Below are positions 1 through 8,585 of a DNA stretch of 64,000 nt, piece after piece. The DNA lies in NCBI GenBank assembly GCA_035627835.1, contig DASPKX010000152.1, positions 113,923-177,922 of the forward strand, read 5' to 3'. The notes below the pieces were generated by a model that did not search any database, had not been told where the DNA came from, and worked only from the letters and a program-made list of their open reading frames with translations. Position numbers and translations under genes: made by a program. This DNA is from DASPKX01 sp035627835 (GTDB taxonomy: Bacteria; Verrucomicrobiota; Verrucomicrobiia; Limisphaerales; SXQI01). The first letter of the stretch is position 1. The number at the start of each line of letters is the position of its first letter.

Positions 1-3000
1 GCGTGAGTCGCTTTCGTAGTCGAAGCGGCATCAAGATCCAGGGTGATCGTGTGGGAGGCGCCGGTTGCTGTGCTCGCATCAATATCCACGCGGTTGAACG
101 GCACGAAGAAATGACCAGCATCCGACGTCGTCGCCGTCACCGTCACGCGTTCAGCGCCGCGCAGTGAATGGTAGCTTGTTAATGTCGCCAGGTTATTGAG
201 CGGGATGTAGATCCCGTTTTCGGCGTTCGCCTGGGTGGTTGCCAATCGAATGCGGGTGTTGGCGTAAACCGTGTCCGCTCCGTTCGCCACCACGTTGCCG
301 TTCACATCGAGCACGATGACGTAGTAAAGCTCGCCCTCCGTTAAACCAATGGACCCTGCGCTGCCGAACTTCTCGTAATACACCGCGTCACCGGTCTCGA
401 AATCCACCTGTTGATGGAAGTCGATTGCGGAGCCTGTGATGTCCGTCACAGGATTAAAGATGTGACGGTGGCCGATATCCGCAGCGTGTTGGCTGGTGGC
501 CAGGGCGAACTCGTCATTATCGATCACAATCACGTAATACCGCTCACCGTCGATCAGGCCGTTAATCCCGGAGCCGCCCACTGCGCGATAAACGACGACG
601 TCTTCGTTGCTGAAGTTGTGGTCGTAATCGAGCTTAAACTCCGAGGTGGTGTAATTGATTGTGTTGGCTGAAAGCACGAAGCCCGCTTCGAGCGTATGCA
701 TCGATCCAGAGCCGCTCGAGGGGGTTAATGTGATCGCCACGTTGGCCTGGGCGTTGGCTTTGCTCGTGGCCAGCTTCAACTCGGTCGTCCCAGTGGCGAT
801 CGCATAATAGAGTGTTCCACTGGTTAAGCCACCAATCGCCGTCCCGCCACCCGCCGTGTAATACACCGGCTGACCAGTGGTTAACTGATGTTCGTAGGCA
901 AAAACGATCGAGTTCGAAACGACAGCATCCAACTCAAAAACATGATCGTAAGTGGCGACGGCGCTGTCATAGCTCTTCGCCAGAGCGATCGTCGTCGCAT
1001 CGATCGGGATGACGTAGTAGTCCGTCCCGCTGGTCACGCCGGAGATGCCGAGCCCGCCGCCGCTTGAGTACTTCACGCGGTCACCAAGCTGGAATTTGTG
1101 GGCGTACCCGAGATTAATCGTCTCCAGGTTGGCGCCGCCATCGACAGCCGCAGTCGCGAAGGCGATCGCTCCGCTCCGCGCTGCTTCTGCCGCTGTCCGG
1201 CCCACCCGCACAGTTGAACTGCTGACCGAATACAAATAGTAACGCTCTCCATCCACCAACCCGCTGATGACGAAATCACCGCCTGAAGTATAGGTCACTT
1301 CCGTGCCGTTCGCGTAATTATGGGTGTAGCCAAGGTTTACGTTGTCATTCGAATCAACTCCCGCGAAAGGGGCATTGAACAACTGAATCTCACGATTTCC
1401 GATCTCCGCCTTCGTGGAACGCTTGATGAGGTTTACTGACACTGACACCCCTGCGCCCTCCGCCTGCCCCACAACGGTCGCCCCGCTGATGGTGATGATT
1501 TGGGAATCATCCTCAGCCAGAACAAGCAAGCTCAGGTCCGTCGTGTAGTATCGAATGCTTCCCGGTTTAATTGAGCCGGTGATATGTTTATCACCGAGAT
1601 CGATTTTGCCGTTCCCATTTGTGTCGAGCGAAGATGGGATGTCGATCAGCGGAATTCCGTCCTCGGTCGGGATGAAGAAGTGCGCCGTGCCTGTGCCGTT
1701 GCCGGTCAGATTCACGTAGGTCGGGGTCAGGTCCGTAGCATTGGATTCGCTGGTTGCCAGGCGCACCCGCTGGGAGTCCACCACAATCACGTAGTAGGTC
1801 TGATCCGCGACGAGGCCGCCGAGCGCGCTGCCGCTTTTGACTTTGTACGACACCGCTTGCCCATCGACCCAGCCATGATCAAAACCGAGATTGATGATGT
1901 CAGTCGCCAAATCGACGGTGCTGGAGCTTGGGTTAAATCCGGGCACTAAGCTGTGGGTCCCGCTGGCGGCCAGCGGAAAGATCATATTTAAACGGGAATT
2001 ATTGCTTGCACCGGAGACGTCCGTCGCGAGCGCGATGGAATCCCCATCAATGATCGCATAGTAAGCGTTATCAGACGTCAGCCCTAGAATTGGGGAGTTC
2101 CCATGGGAATTGTAATACAGCGGCGTTCCGGTTTTGAAATTGTAGTAATACGGGAGGAAAATGCTGTCCTTGTCCGCATTAACTGCCGTTCCGGGGTAGA
2201 ACCGTGCGTAGCTAAGGGTTAAAACTTCACTTCCTGTATCGGGCAAATCATCGGTGTCCCGCTTTTCCTCAGCGAGAATGATGAAGCCGCCTCCGACTGT
2301 GATCTGCGCGCCGTCGTCGATCTGCGCGCGCGTGGAGTTTTCGATCGCCACCGCGTTGAACGCGCCGTTAAAAGCGAACTCGTCCGCGGCGCCACCTTGC
2401 AAAGCGAGCGAAACATTGCGGGCGGTGGTGTTGCCATAAACCATCAGCGTGGCTCCGGTCACCTTTGCGCCGGACTGAATTTCCGCCACCACCGTGTTCG
2501 CAAACCGAGAGACCAGAATCGAGGCGCCGATTCCCTTGCCACCCGAGACGTTGCCACTAAGGAATGAGAATCCGGACCCCACGAAATTGATGGTGTCGTT
2601 CTCGGTCTGTGAAACGACCGAGACATCCCCACCAGAAGTGACCTGTGCGTTTTCTCCAATCCACGCCTTCGCCACGCTATCAAACAGCATCAAATTAACG
2701 CTGCCACCAGTGGCTTTCTTTTCAGCGTATGCAACGGCCTCAGACCAGGAGGTAAAGAAACCGTTCTGGATGCCGAAGTTGCTGTTCAGCTTGTCGGTGA
2801 TCGTGGTGACATCTTTCCACTTCGCCCATTCGATGACGTACGGAATCCGCGCCACCGCATTCACGGTCACATCTCCAGCCGTTGTGACGATCGCGCCGGT
2901 GTCGAGGTAAGCCTTGGCGGTGTTCTCGATGTAAGCCGCGCCGACCGAAATCGACATGCTCCGCTCCCGGCTGTCTTCCATGTCTGCCGGGATGCTAATC

Positions 3001-5069
3001 ACCCCGCCGGCGTATTCGTTGGCCACGCCTTTGTTGGATGTGATCGAACTGAAGGAAGAAATTTCGGGGAAGTCGAGTGTGCTCGCTTGCACCACCACCG
3101 TGCCGCCCGCATTGATCTTAGCGCCAGGGCCAACGCGAGCGATCACTTCGTTATTATGCCAAGCCAGGGCAGCGCCCACTGACAGCCCAAAATCGTTCTT
3201 CGCCGGGCCTTTGCTCCCGGTGATGCTAAAAATCAATTGCCAGAAGCTGCCCGCGCCATTGGCCACCTTACCCTTTGAGAGTCGTCCAAGCGTCCCGGAC
3301 AGCTCTGATTGGCCTACGCTGGAGCTTCCGGAAGTGTCGTTCTTTTCGGAAATAGCTTCGGCTTCAACAGTCACTGCGCCACCCGCCGTAATCGTTCCGT
3401 CGGCATAGGCTTTAAGCTCGGTGTCCGCATGGCTGGCCGCCAAGGCAACGCCGAGCACTCCGCCCTGCCCTGCCACCGCATCCGCGGAAACCCAATTATC
3501 TTTCGTGGACCCCGCCGTCAGACCAACCTTCCCGCCGGCTTGGATTGTGGAACCGAACTGGAGGCTGGTCTTTGCCTTAATCTCCGTCTCACCCCATGCC
3601 AGCGTCAGATTCACCTTCTCGTTAAATGGAGAAAGCACCCCAAGATAACTTTGCAACGCGAACGCTTGAACATCGCTCTCGGATTGCGCATGCGCGCTGA
3701 AGTCGCCAGTGGCGATGATCGTCGCGTTGTCCTGGATCAACGTGTTGGCTTTCGCGCGGGAGATCCCCAGGCTCACTGCCACGAACACCGTTAACGTGCT
3801 GATCTTCGCTTCGCTGCGAGCGGTTGCGTCTAACAGGATGTTGGCCCCCGTCATCGTCCCGCCGGAAACCGTGATGTCGGCGTCAGCGGTCGAATAGGAA
3901 ACCCCGCCGATTAGACTCAAGCTGGTCAGGAACTCGATGCCCGGCTCAACGAGCGATTGCAAGGCGCCATCTTCATCGAATAAATCGACGCTGTCCGCCT
4001 CAGCTGTGATCGAGATATCACCCGCTTTAACGGTGGAATTGGTCAGCGTGATGTCAGCGTCCGTGTTCCGCTCATCGTAAAATGGGAACACCGTTGTCCA
4101 AAAGTTGTAGTCCTCATTCGCTCGCAGCGTGAGCTTTCCAGCTGTGTATGAGGTGGAGCCGGAATTGACCGCGTGGGAATAGACGGTGCTGTTCGTGATC
4201 GAGATCGTCGGAGCGTCGAACGTAATTGTTCCCGAATTGCCCTGGGACGCAGCAGCCGCGTAATCCGCTGAACTGCCAACATTCCGGGACGAGACAGTGG
4301 CCCCATTCAGAGCAATATCCCAAGCTTCAACCTTTAAGTTAACGCCGCCGGTGGAGAAGCTCGTGAAATTGACCTTTTTAACCTTGAAGGCCTCGAGTGT
4401 GATCGTCGTGCCTGTAATAAAGTTAGCCAGCGAACTCCAGGTCGCCCCGTCGTTGGACCATTCGATCGTTGTTCCGGAGGACCGGACGTAAAGTTGGGCG
4501 TCGTAATCTCTGGAGGTGGAGTTCGTGGTGTTCGGATCCCCATCATCCTCCTCGATCACCGCTTCAAAAGTGAGCTTGCTTCCGTCTTGCGTGGCTTTGA
4601 TGTAGCGCAGCTCGACCGTTGCCGGGGGTTCACTCGGATCTGTCTCATTGGTGTCACCCTCCGCTAAAGCAACAACCTGATCAGCCGCAACCGATGTGGC
4701 CAGGGCGGAAATTCCGTCTTCACTCGCACTCGCCTGGACTGGTTGCGGCACGATCTCTGGAGAAGCATCACTACCCTCTGCTGCTGACTGAGCAGCAAGG
4801 GGATCAGAAGACCCCGGGAGCGAACTCGAAGCCTCAAGCGCTTCGCCGCCAGCGAGCATGGAATCGGGGAAGAGGTCAAACGAAGACTCTGGCGAGGTTA
4901 GCCCCAGTGGGTCCATTTCCAGTTCAGGGGAAATAACGGCTTCAACCACCGCCCCGGCGCCTCCGTTGCCAGGCGCGGTCATGGCAGCAGCGGCTACCAG
5001 ATCCGCAGAAAGCATCACGCGAGGCTCGAGAGCCTCTAGCGAAAATCTATTGCTGAATCTGCTAGACAT
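1..5069 (-). CDS. Giant LEPR-XLL domain repeat protein (3' end outside window)
   Basis: The frame is open from the ATG at 5069 to the window edge, about 1,689 codons, with no stop seen on translating it. The N-terminus carries LEPRVMLSAD at residues 14-23, the LEPR-XLL signature found at the start of very large, probably exported proteins. A Glu/Ser/Ala-rich linker follows (about 30-150). Next come many short repeats of the type 'TAGGDVTVNA', 'ITAGGAVTVEA' (about residues 230-960), as expected of a beta-solenoid adhesin-like stalk. From about residue 970 there are at least seven copies of a ~65-80-residue module ending in 'YYVIVID..ALATS'. By family it is likely secreted or surface-exposed; no substrate or partner can be read. 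The start overlaps the stop of the upstream receiver gene by 8 bp, implying translational coupling. No classical signal peptide is visible, so export by another route is likely. Confidence 0.85.
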   Translation of the reverse strand, partial: MSSRFSNRFSLEALEPRVMLSADLVAAAAMTAPGNGGAGAVVEAVISPELEMDPLGLTSPESSFDLFPDSMLAGGEALEASSSLPGSSDPLAAQSAAEGSDASPEIVPQPVQASASEDGISALATSVAADQVVALAEGDTNETDPSEPPATVELRYIKATQDGSKLTFEAVIEEDDGDPNTTNSTSRDYDAQLYVRSSGTTIEWSNDGATWSSLANFITGTTITLEAFKVKKVNFTSFSTGGVNLKVEAWDIALNGATVSSRNVGSSADYAAAASQGNSGTITFDAPTISITNSTVYSHAVNSGSTSYTAGKLTLRANEDYNFWTTVFPFYDERNTDADITLTNSTVKAGDISITAEADSVDLFDEDGALQSLVEPGIEFLTSLSLIGGVSYSTADADITVSGGTMTGANILLDATARSEAKISTLTVFVAVSLGISRAKANTLIQDNATIIATGDFSAHAQSESDVQAFALQSYLGVLSPFNEKVNLTLAWGETEIKAKTSLQFGSTIQAGGKVGLTAGSTKDNWVSADAVAGQGGVLGVALAASHADTELKAYADGTITAGGAVTVEAEAISEKNDTSGSSSVGQSELSGTLGRLSKGKVANGAGSFWQLIFSITGSKGPAKNDFGLSVGAALAWHNNEVIARVGPGAKINAGGTVVVQASTLDFPEISSFSSITSNKGVANEYAGGVISIPADMEDSRERSMSISVGAAYIENTAKAYLDTGAIVTTAGDVTVNAVARIPYVIEWAKWKDVTTITDKLNSNFGIQNGFFTSWSEAVAYAEKKATGGSVNLMLFDSVAKAWIGENAQVTSGGDVSVVSQTENDTINFVGSGFSFLSGNVSGGKGIGASILVSRFANTVVAEIQSGAKVTGATLMVYGNTTARNVSLALQGGAADEFAFNGAFNAVAIENSTRAQIDDGAQITVGGGFIILAEEKRDTDDLPDTGSEVLTLSYARFYPGTAVNADKDSIFLPYYYNFKTGTPLYYNSHGNSPILGLTSDNAYYAIIDGDSIALATDVSGASNNSRLNMIFPLAASGTHSLVPGFNPSSSTVDLATDIINLGFDHGWVDGQAVSYKVKSGSALGGLVADQTYYVIVVDSQRVRLATSESNATDLTPTYVNLTGNGTGTAHFFIPTEDGIPLIDIPSSLDTNGNGKIDLGDKHITGSIKPGSIRYYTTDLSLLVLAEDDSQIITISGATVVGQAEGAGVSVSVNLIKRSTKAEIGNREIQLFNAPFAGVDSNDNVNLGYTHNYANGTEVTYTSGGDFVISGLVDGERYYLYSVSSSTVRVGRTAAEAARSGAIAFATAAVDGGANLETINLGYAHKFQLGDRVKYSSGGGLGISGVTSGTDYYVIPIDATTIALAKSYDSAVATYDHVFELDAVVSNSIVFAYEHQLTTGQPVYYTAGGGTAIGGLTSGTLYYAIATGTTELKLATSKANAQANVAITLTPSSGSGSMHTLEAGFVLSANTINYTTSEFKLDYDHNFSNEDVVVYRAVGGSGINGLIDGERYYVIVIDNDEFALATSQHAADIGHRHIFNPVTDITGSAIDFHQQVDFETGDAVYYEKFGSAGSIGLTEGELYYVIVLDVNGNVVANGADTVYANTRIRLATTQANAENGIYIPLNNLATLTSYHSLRGAERVTVTATTSDAGHFFVPFNRVDIDASTATGASHTITLDLDAASTTKATH
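190..2170 (-). repeat. Protein-coding repeat array in the LEPR-XLL protein
   Basis: At least seven copies of one module are encoded here, beginning near 2166, 1925, 1345, 1120, 915, 650 and 425. Each reads roughly: Asp/Tyr-His-x-Phe-x-x-Gly-x-x-Val-x-Tyr, then a Gly-rich turn, 'GGLTSG..YYVIVID', then 'LATS..NA'. The copies from 1345 downward are about 200-240 bp apart. DNA identity is low while protein identity is clear, so these are old duplications and not a recent expansion. Confidence 0.75.
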
Positions 5070-5445
5070 TCAAACTGCTCCCCGCTGTGGGCGAGCCAAC
5101 ACCTTCCAAAATCTCAACAATCCGCCAAAGATCATCCTTTTGGACGAATGAGTGCGCTCCGGCGGCCATCGCTGCTTCCCGCATCCAAGGCTCGTTGTGC
5201 GAGCTAACCACCACGATCCGCGCCTCCGGCCACTCCTTGCGGATCAGGTCCGTCGCTGTGAGGCCGTTCATTGGCAGCATCTCCACGTCCATCAACACCC
5301 AGTCGTGCTGGTGGGCGGAAAATTGCCGAACCGCGTCAGCGCCATCCGCGCATTCATGTATCTCCCCGGCGAATTCGGAGAGCCTTGAGCGCAGCCATTG
5401 GCGCGTAGGAGCGTGGTCATCCGCGATGAGCAATTTAGAAATCAC
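5062..5445 (-). CDS. Stand-alone response-regulator receiver protein
   Basis: A single CheY-like receiver domain of about 127 residues with no output domain. It has the acidic pair in 'LLIADDHAP', the phospho-acceptor Asp in 'VLMDVEM', the Ser switch in 'VVVSSH' and the conserved Lys in 'FVQKDD'. The 'ADDH' opening resembles NarL/FixJ-type receivers. I chose the GTG at 5445 because the domain begins two residues later; an in-frame GTG at 5559 would add 38 residues that look like no known domain. The stop overlaps the start of the giant LEPR-XLL gene by 8 bp, so the two are probably co-translated. It may act as a phospho-relay partner or protein-protein switch; no kinase is adjacent. Confidence 0.8.
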   Translation of the reverse strand: MISKLLIADDHAPTRQWLRSRLSEFAGEIHECADGADAVRQFSAHQHDWVLMDVEMLPMNGLTATDLIRKEWPEARIVVVSSHNEPWMREAAMAAGAHSFVQKDDLWRIVEILEGVGSPTAGSSLNV

Positions 5446-5623
5446 CAGGTAGCGACGGGTCGCGGCCTGAATGTATGCCCCATGACTGCCATAGTGCCTA
5501 GATGGTTTGACCACGCGATCATCGTACGTAGCAGCACAGCGGGAAGTACGTAGTCGCACGCTGGAGCGGTCGAATTAACCGCGATGCCCACCTAAGAAGA
5601 TGCAAGGCGCAAAGCCCGCGCTC

Positions 5624-6001
5624 TCAAGAAGCTTTCCGTGCGGGCTGAGGGAGATGCCCGTTAGCCTTTTTGAGCTGCTCGCTGCCTGCGAGACCATGCT
5701 GTTTCTGGTAGATAACAAGACCCACCCTGCGAATGTGCTCAATTAACGGAGGATGTCGGAGGCTGCTCAATACAGACAAATCAATCTTGTATGGGAGGAG
5801 GAGATCGTCGAGTTCGCAATCGATTCGCGAAAGAGCTGATTCATCTATTTCGTCGCCTGACAACGTGAGGTCGATGTCGGAGCCAGGCTTGTAGGTTCCC
5901 TTGGCTCGAGAGCCGTAGAGCGTAGGCGTCTCCACTTGGGGATAACGCGCGAGCACGCCGCAAATGGCCGCCAAAGTTTTCTGGGATAGGCCGTGGTTCA
6001 T
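5624..6001 (-). CDS. mntA: MNT-type minimal nucleotidyltransferase antitoxin (MntA family)
   Basis: A 125-residue protein with the nucleotidyltransferase signature GS-x10-DxD: Gly30-Ser31, then Asp42 and Asp44 in 'PGSDIDL'. A third candidate acidic residue is Asp74 in 'YKIDLSV', so the catalytic triad appears intact. In characterised MntA/HepT pairs this enzyme adds AMP to a tyrosine of the HEPN toxin and so neutralises it. It lies 11 bp downstream of the HEPN gene on the same strand, the usual bicistronic arrangement. The C-terminal tail (about residues 100-125) is polar and probably disordered. Activity in this organism is inferred. Confidence 0.88.
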   Translation of the reverse strand: MNHGLSQKTLAAICGVLARYPQVETPTLYGSRAKGTYKPGSDIDLTLSGDEIDESALSRIDCELDDLLLPYKIDLSVLSSLRHPPLIEHIRRVGLVIYQKQHGLAGSEQLKKANGHLPQPARKAS

Positions 6002-6012
6002 CGGGGTCGCTT

Positions 6013-6453
6013 CTACTCCGCTGCGAGCACGGCGAATCGGGCGCGCAGCCCCTCGAACTCTGGCACAAAGCGACTGATGACTGCCTCGGCAATTTTCTCC
6101 GCAGTTTCGCCGTCGTAGGCATGAACGCTTTTATTCCTGGCCTGGAGCATCTCCATCCAAACTTCGCCATCGTCCACCAGGCCACGTTGAAAAGCTTCAC
6201 GCGACGCGCTCGGGGATCCGAGAATTCCAGCGACACCCTCGGCTTCGAGGAAGTCCTTCAACACGTTCCAAGCCAGCTCGTGAGTGAACTCGAATGCTTG
6301 AATTAGGCCGTGTTGCTCAAGTTCGGAGAGGGGACGCTCAGCAGCCAGATCGGTTGCTTTCCTTAGTTGAGCGAACGCGCGGTTAAAGTTCTCAAATCGC
6401 TGCATCCAGCGGATGTCGGCTGCGTCCATTGAGATGGATTGTAATAAGTTCAA
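6013..6453 (-). CDS. hepT: HEPN-domain toxin, HI0074/HepT-like
   Basis: A 146-residue helical protein of the HI0074 'nucleotidyltransferase substrate-binding' family. It contains the full RX4HXY motif, 'RNKSVHAYD', at Arg106, His111 and Tyr113; Arg/His form the RNase centre of HEPN toxins and the Tyr is the residue modified by MNT partners. Helical segments include 'AFEFTHELAWNVLKDFLE' (53-70). It is the first gene of a two-gene unit with the MNT antitoxin. The start could also be Met9 (6429), where the similarity to the family begins. Expected role: growth-inhibiting RNase, possibly anti-phage. The function is known for the family and was not tested here. Confidence 0.87.
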   Translation of the reverse strand: MNLLQSISMDAADIRWMQRFENFNRAFAQLRKATDLAAERPLSELEQHGLIQAFEFTHELAWNVLKDFLEAEGVAGILGSPSASREAFQRGLVDDGEVWMEMLQARNKSVHAYDGETAEKIAEAVISRFVPEFEGLRARFAVLAAE

Positions 6454-6947
6454 TGGCAGAGTGGAAGTTCCTAGAACCGAAGGGGCGGGGTCGTTGCTGA
6501 GGAAGATGCGCCTCCCCGGGCGTCCACATCCCCTCTGCTAGCAGGAGTGCGGTGAACTGACGTCCGAAACGATCCCGGGGCAGGCGACCGGATGTTGCCG
6601 TGGCGTTTGACCATCAGCAAACATTCGGAAAGAGCCAGCCGGGAGGCGCTACTCCAATCCTGCGTGTACATTCCTCGTCAGGAAAACACCTTCAGGCTGC
6701 TTCCGGGCCTTTCAGCACGGTTCAAGCTGGCTCAATGGTGCGCCCCCTCGGACGTCCCCATCAAACATGCTGCAGCAAGGCCAGGAACATACGTCCGAAA
6801 CGCTCCCGAGGCAGGCGCAGAGTGTGTTTAGCATAGTCCCAAACTGTCGGCCAGCGGCATAGGAACGCCGGGGCTTCCCAGCCGACGAGTCAAGCTAGCG
6901 CTCAATGCTCGCCGAGGAGCGAGGATGTGCCATTGGCTGAAAGAAAA
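6454..6947. other. Gene-free stretch between hepT and tmRNA
   Basis: No convincing gene. Reading frames of 60-80 codons exist on both strands but overlap one another and have no ribosome site or recognisable domain. The stretch holds two copies of a ~90-nt unit (listed separately). I see no tRNA, CRISPR or riboswitch fold. Confidence 0.6.
6490..6820 (-). repeat. Two imperfect copies of a ~90-nt intergenic unit
   Basis: On the minus strand a segment beginning at 6817 and one beginning at 6586 start with the same 27-mer, matching at 25 of 27 positions (6791-6817 and 6560-6586). Similarity continues more weakly for about 60 nt: both have a later 'GGGGAC..C.GGGG.GGCGCA'-like block. Read in the same frame, copy one gives RLPRERFGRMFLALLQ and then a stop, while copy two gives RLPRDRFGRQFTALLLA. 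This suggests a decayed duplicated element, possibly one member of a dispersed genomic family; dispersal cannot be tested from this window. Confidence 0.5.
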
Positions 6948-7302
6948 TGGTGGAGGCGGCGGGAGTTGAACCCGCGTCCTTGGCAAACAAACCAGCTACG
7001 ACTACATGTTTAGTCAGGAGAGAGTTTTCTGCTGTGCGATAACAACCTGACGTGATTCGCACTGCCTAGTCTGCATGCAATTATTTCGGCGAGCCGCGCG
7101 CAGTCTCCGCTGCCCACCTAACCTGCTGTAGCGTTCATCCACCTCAGCAGGTGTCAGATGGCGAACGTCGGAGCCTAATTAGGCCGCGAGAGCTAATTCT
7201 TCGTTAGCAGTTATTTTTGGTTCGAGTGATTAACGAGGCCAACGAACCGTCCTCGACATGCCGCTTCTGGCGCATCTCCCAAGTCGAAACCAGTACGCCC
7301 CC
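6948..7302 (-). ncRNA. ssrA: tmRNA (transfer-messenger RNA)
   Basis: The 355-nt RNA has both tRNA-like ends. The 5' end GGGGGCG pairs over seven positions with CGCCUCC just before the encoded ACCA 3' end. The T arm reads GCGGGUUCAACUCCCGC, and the 5' end continues with the conserved UACUGGUUUCGAC. The tag reading frame is at 7223-7179: Glu-Pro-Lys-Ile-Thr-Ala-Asn-Glu-Glu-Leu-Ala-Leu-Ala-Ala-stop, ending in the LALAA-type degradation signal, with GAA as the likely resume codon. With SmpB the RNA rescues stalled ribosomes and tags the nascent chain for proteolysis. One-piece, not permuted. A promoter lies just upstream. Confidence 0.96.
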
Positions 7303-7324
7303 ACAAAGGGTCAAAAGCAGCCTT

Positions 7325-7352
7325 AGTATCGCTTAAAACAGCGGGATGTCAA
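7325..7352 (-). promoter_or_regulatory. Sigma70-type promoter of tmRNA
   Basis: On the minus strand TTGACA (7352-7347) is followed after 16 nt by GATACT (7330-7325), a 6/6 and a 4/6 match to the consensus boxes. The expected start site is around 7317, leaving a leader of about 15 nt before the mature tmRNA 5' end at 7302, to be removed by RNase P. This is a reading by consensus only. Confidence 0.55.
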
Positions 7353-7460
7353 AGAGTTGCCGAAAGGGGTTCGGGTGAGATCCCGAGGGATGCGCGCTCA
7401 GTTGGGTGCCCTCGATATGGGTTGTGATTTGGGGCCGGGAGGACAAACTTACCTAAAAGA

Positions 7461-8585
7461 ATGGGTGTGCGTTCGGGATCCTTAATAATCGCGGTGGTTT
7501 GCGGCCTTCTTTCGGGTTGTGCGCATGCGCCCCGGCCTTACCCCATCGGCATCTACGCGGTGTTCAAGGCTGAGGATGTTCCAACGGTTGCGGCAGCAGG
7601 CTTCAACCATATTCTTGGCGCTGCGGACGCTGAAACCTTAAGGCACGCGCAGCAGCATGGGGTGAAGGTCTTCGCGCAACCGGGCACCCAGGTTCAAGGC
7701 TTCAATCCCAGCGCGGCTCGGAAGGCCATTCATCAATATGATCAGCATCCATCTCTGCGCGGTTGGTATATCGTCGATGAACCCGATCTATGGAACATCG
7801 CGCCTGCCGACGTGAAACGGGTTGAGAAGCATCTCAAGCGCATGGGCGCAAAGAAGCCCACGGTAGTGGTGCTGGGGACTGGTTCGGCGGCGGCGGATTA
7901 CGCACAACTAGGTGATATCGCTTTGCTGGATCGCTATCCGGTGAACCTTCGCCCGCTCGCTAGTTTTGGCCAGCATCTGCGCGACGTCCGGCTAGCCCGC
8001 CCAAAGGCGCCGCTTTACGCCGTGATTCAGGCGTTCGACTGGAAGCATTACACCAACATGGTTTCCGGGGATCTCACGCAACTGCGTCCGCCAACGGCCC
8101 GCGAGATTCGCTGCATGACTTACCTGGCCGTGGTCAACAGGGTCGATGGGCTTTTCTATTATTGCTGGAATGACCGCAAGTGGGTGATGCAAGACCATCC
8201 CGAAACCTGGGAGGCTCTTCAAAACGTCGTCGCCGACGTGCATGAGAATGCGCCTTTATTCCAAGCCCAGCATGTTTGGTGGCCGATGCGCGTTGAGCAC
8301 AGCGACTCTCCGAAGCTAAACGAAGTTGGCGAGGCTTCGCTGGCCATGGCCTGCGTGGAGGTGAAGGATGGGAATTCCTCCGTCCCTCGCGGAAAGTATT
8401 TGATCGCCGTTAATACGCTGCCCCAGCCCCTCTCAGTGAGGATTCAGGCTCCGGGCAATCCGCTCCCGCCGTTGCAGGCGCTCGGGGAAGGTCGAGCTTT
8501 GAGCCTAGAGGAGAATGGCTTTTTCAGAGACTCATTTGAGCCTTACGAGGTTCATATTTACGGGCCAATCACTCCGCGTCCGTAG
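7461..8585 (+). CDS. Lipoprotein with TIM-barrel-like glycosidase-type fold
   Basis: A 374-residue protein with a lipoprotein signal: a short basic start, a hydrophobic stretch and the lipobox LLSGC with Cys20 as the lipidated residue. After it, 'YPIGIYAVFKAEDVPTVAAAGFN', 'GVKVFAQPG', 'GWYIVDEPD', 'YAVIQAFDW' and 'GLFYYCW' occur in the order and spacing of beta-strands of a (beta/alpha)8 barrel. The 'DEP' Asp/Glu at the end of a strand suits a glycoside-hydrolase acid. The final ~100 residues look like a beta-sandwich. I cannot assign a family or a substrate. The gene ends directly against the stop of the convergent DUF309 gene with no spacer and no visible terminator. Confidence 0.75.
   Translation: MGVRSGSLIIAVVCGLLSGCAHAPRPYPIGIYAVFKAEDVPTVAAAGFNHILGAADAETLRHAQQHGVKVFAQPGTQVQGFNPSAARKAIHQYDQHPSLRGWYIVDEPDLWNIAPADVKRVEKHLKRMGAKKPTVVVLGTGSAAADYAQLGDIALLDRYPVNLRPLASFGQHLRDVRLARPKAPLYAVIQAFDWKHYTNMVSGDLTQLRPPTAREIRCMTYLAVVNRVDGLFYYCWNDRKWVMQDHPETWEALQNVVADVHENAPLFQAQHVWWPMRVEHSDSPKLNEVGEASLAMACVEVKDGNSSVPRGKYLIAVNTLPQPLSVRIQAPGNPLPPLQALGEGRALSLEENGFFRDSFEPYEVHIYGPITPRP

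Noticed and set aside
6471..6836. Several 60-80-codon frames on both strands upstream of tmRNA
   Set aside because: They overlap each other, have no recognisable domain and are better explained by the duplicated intergenic unit.
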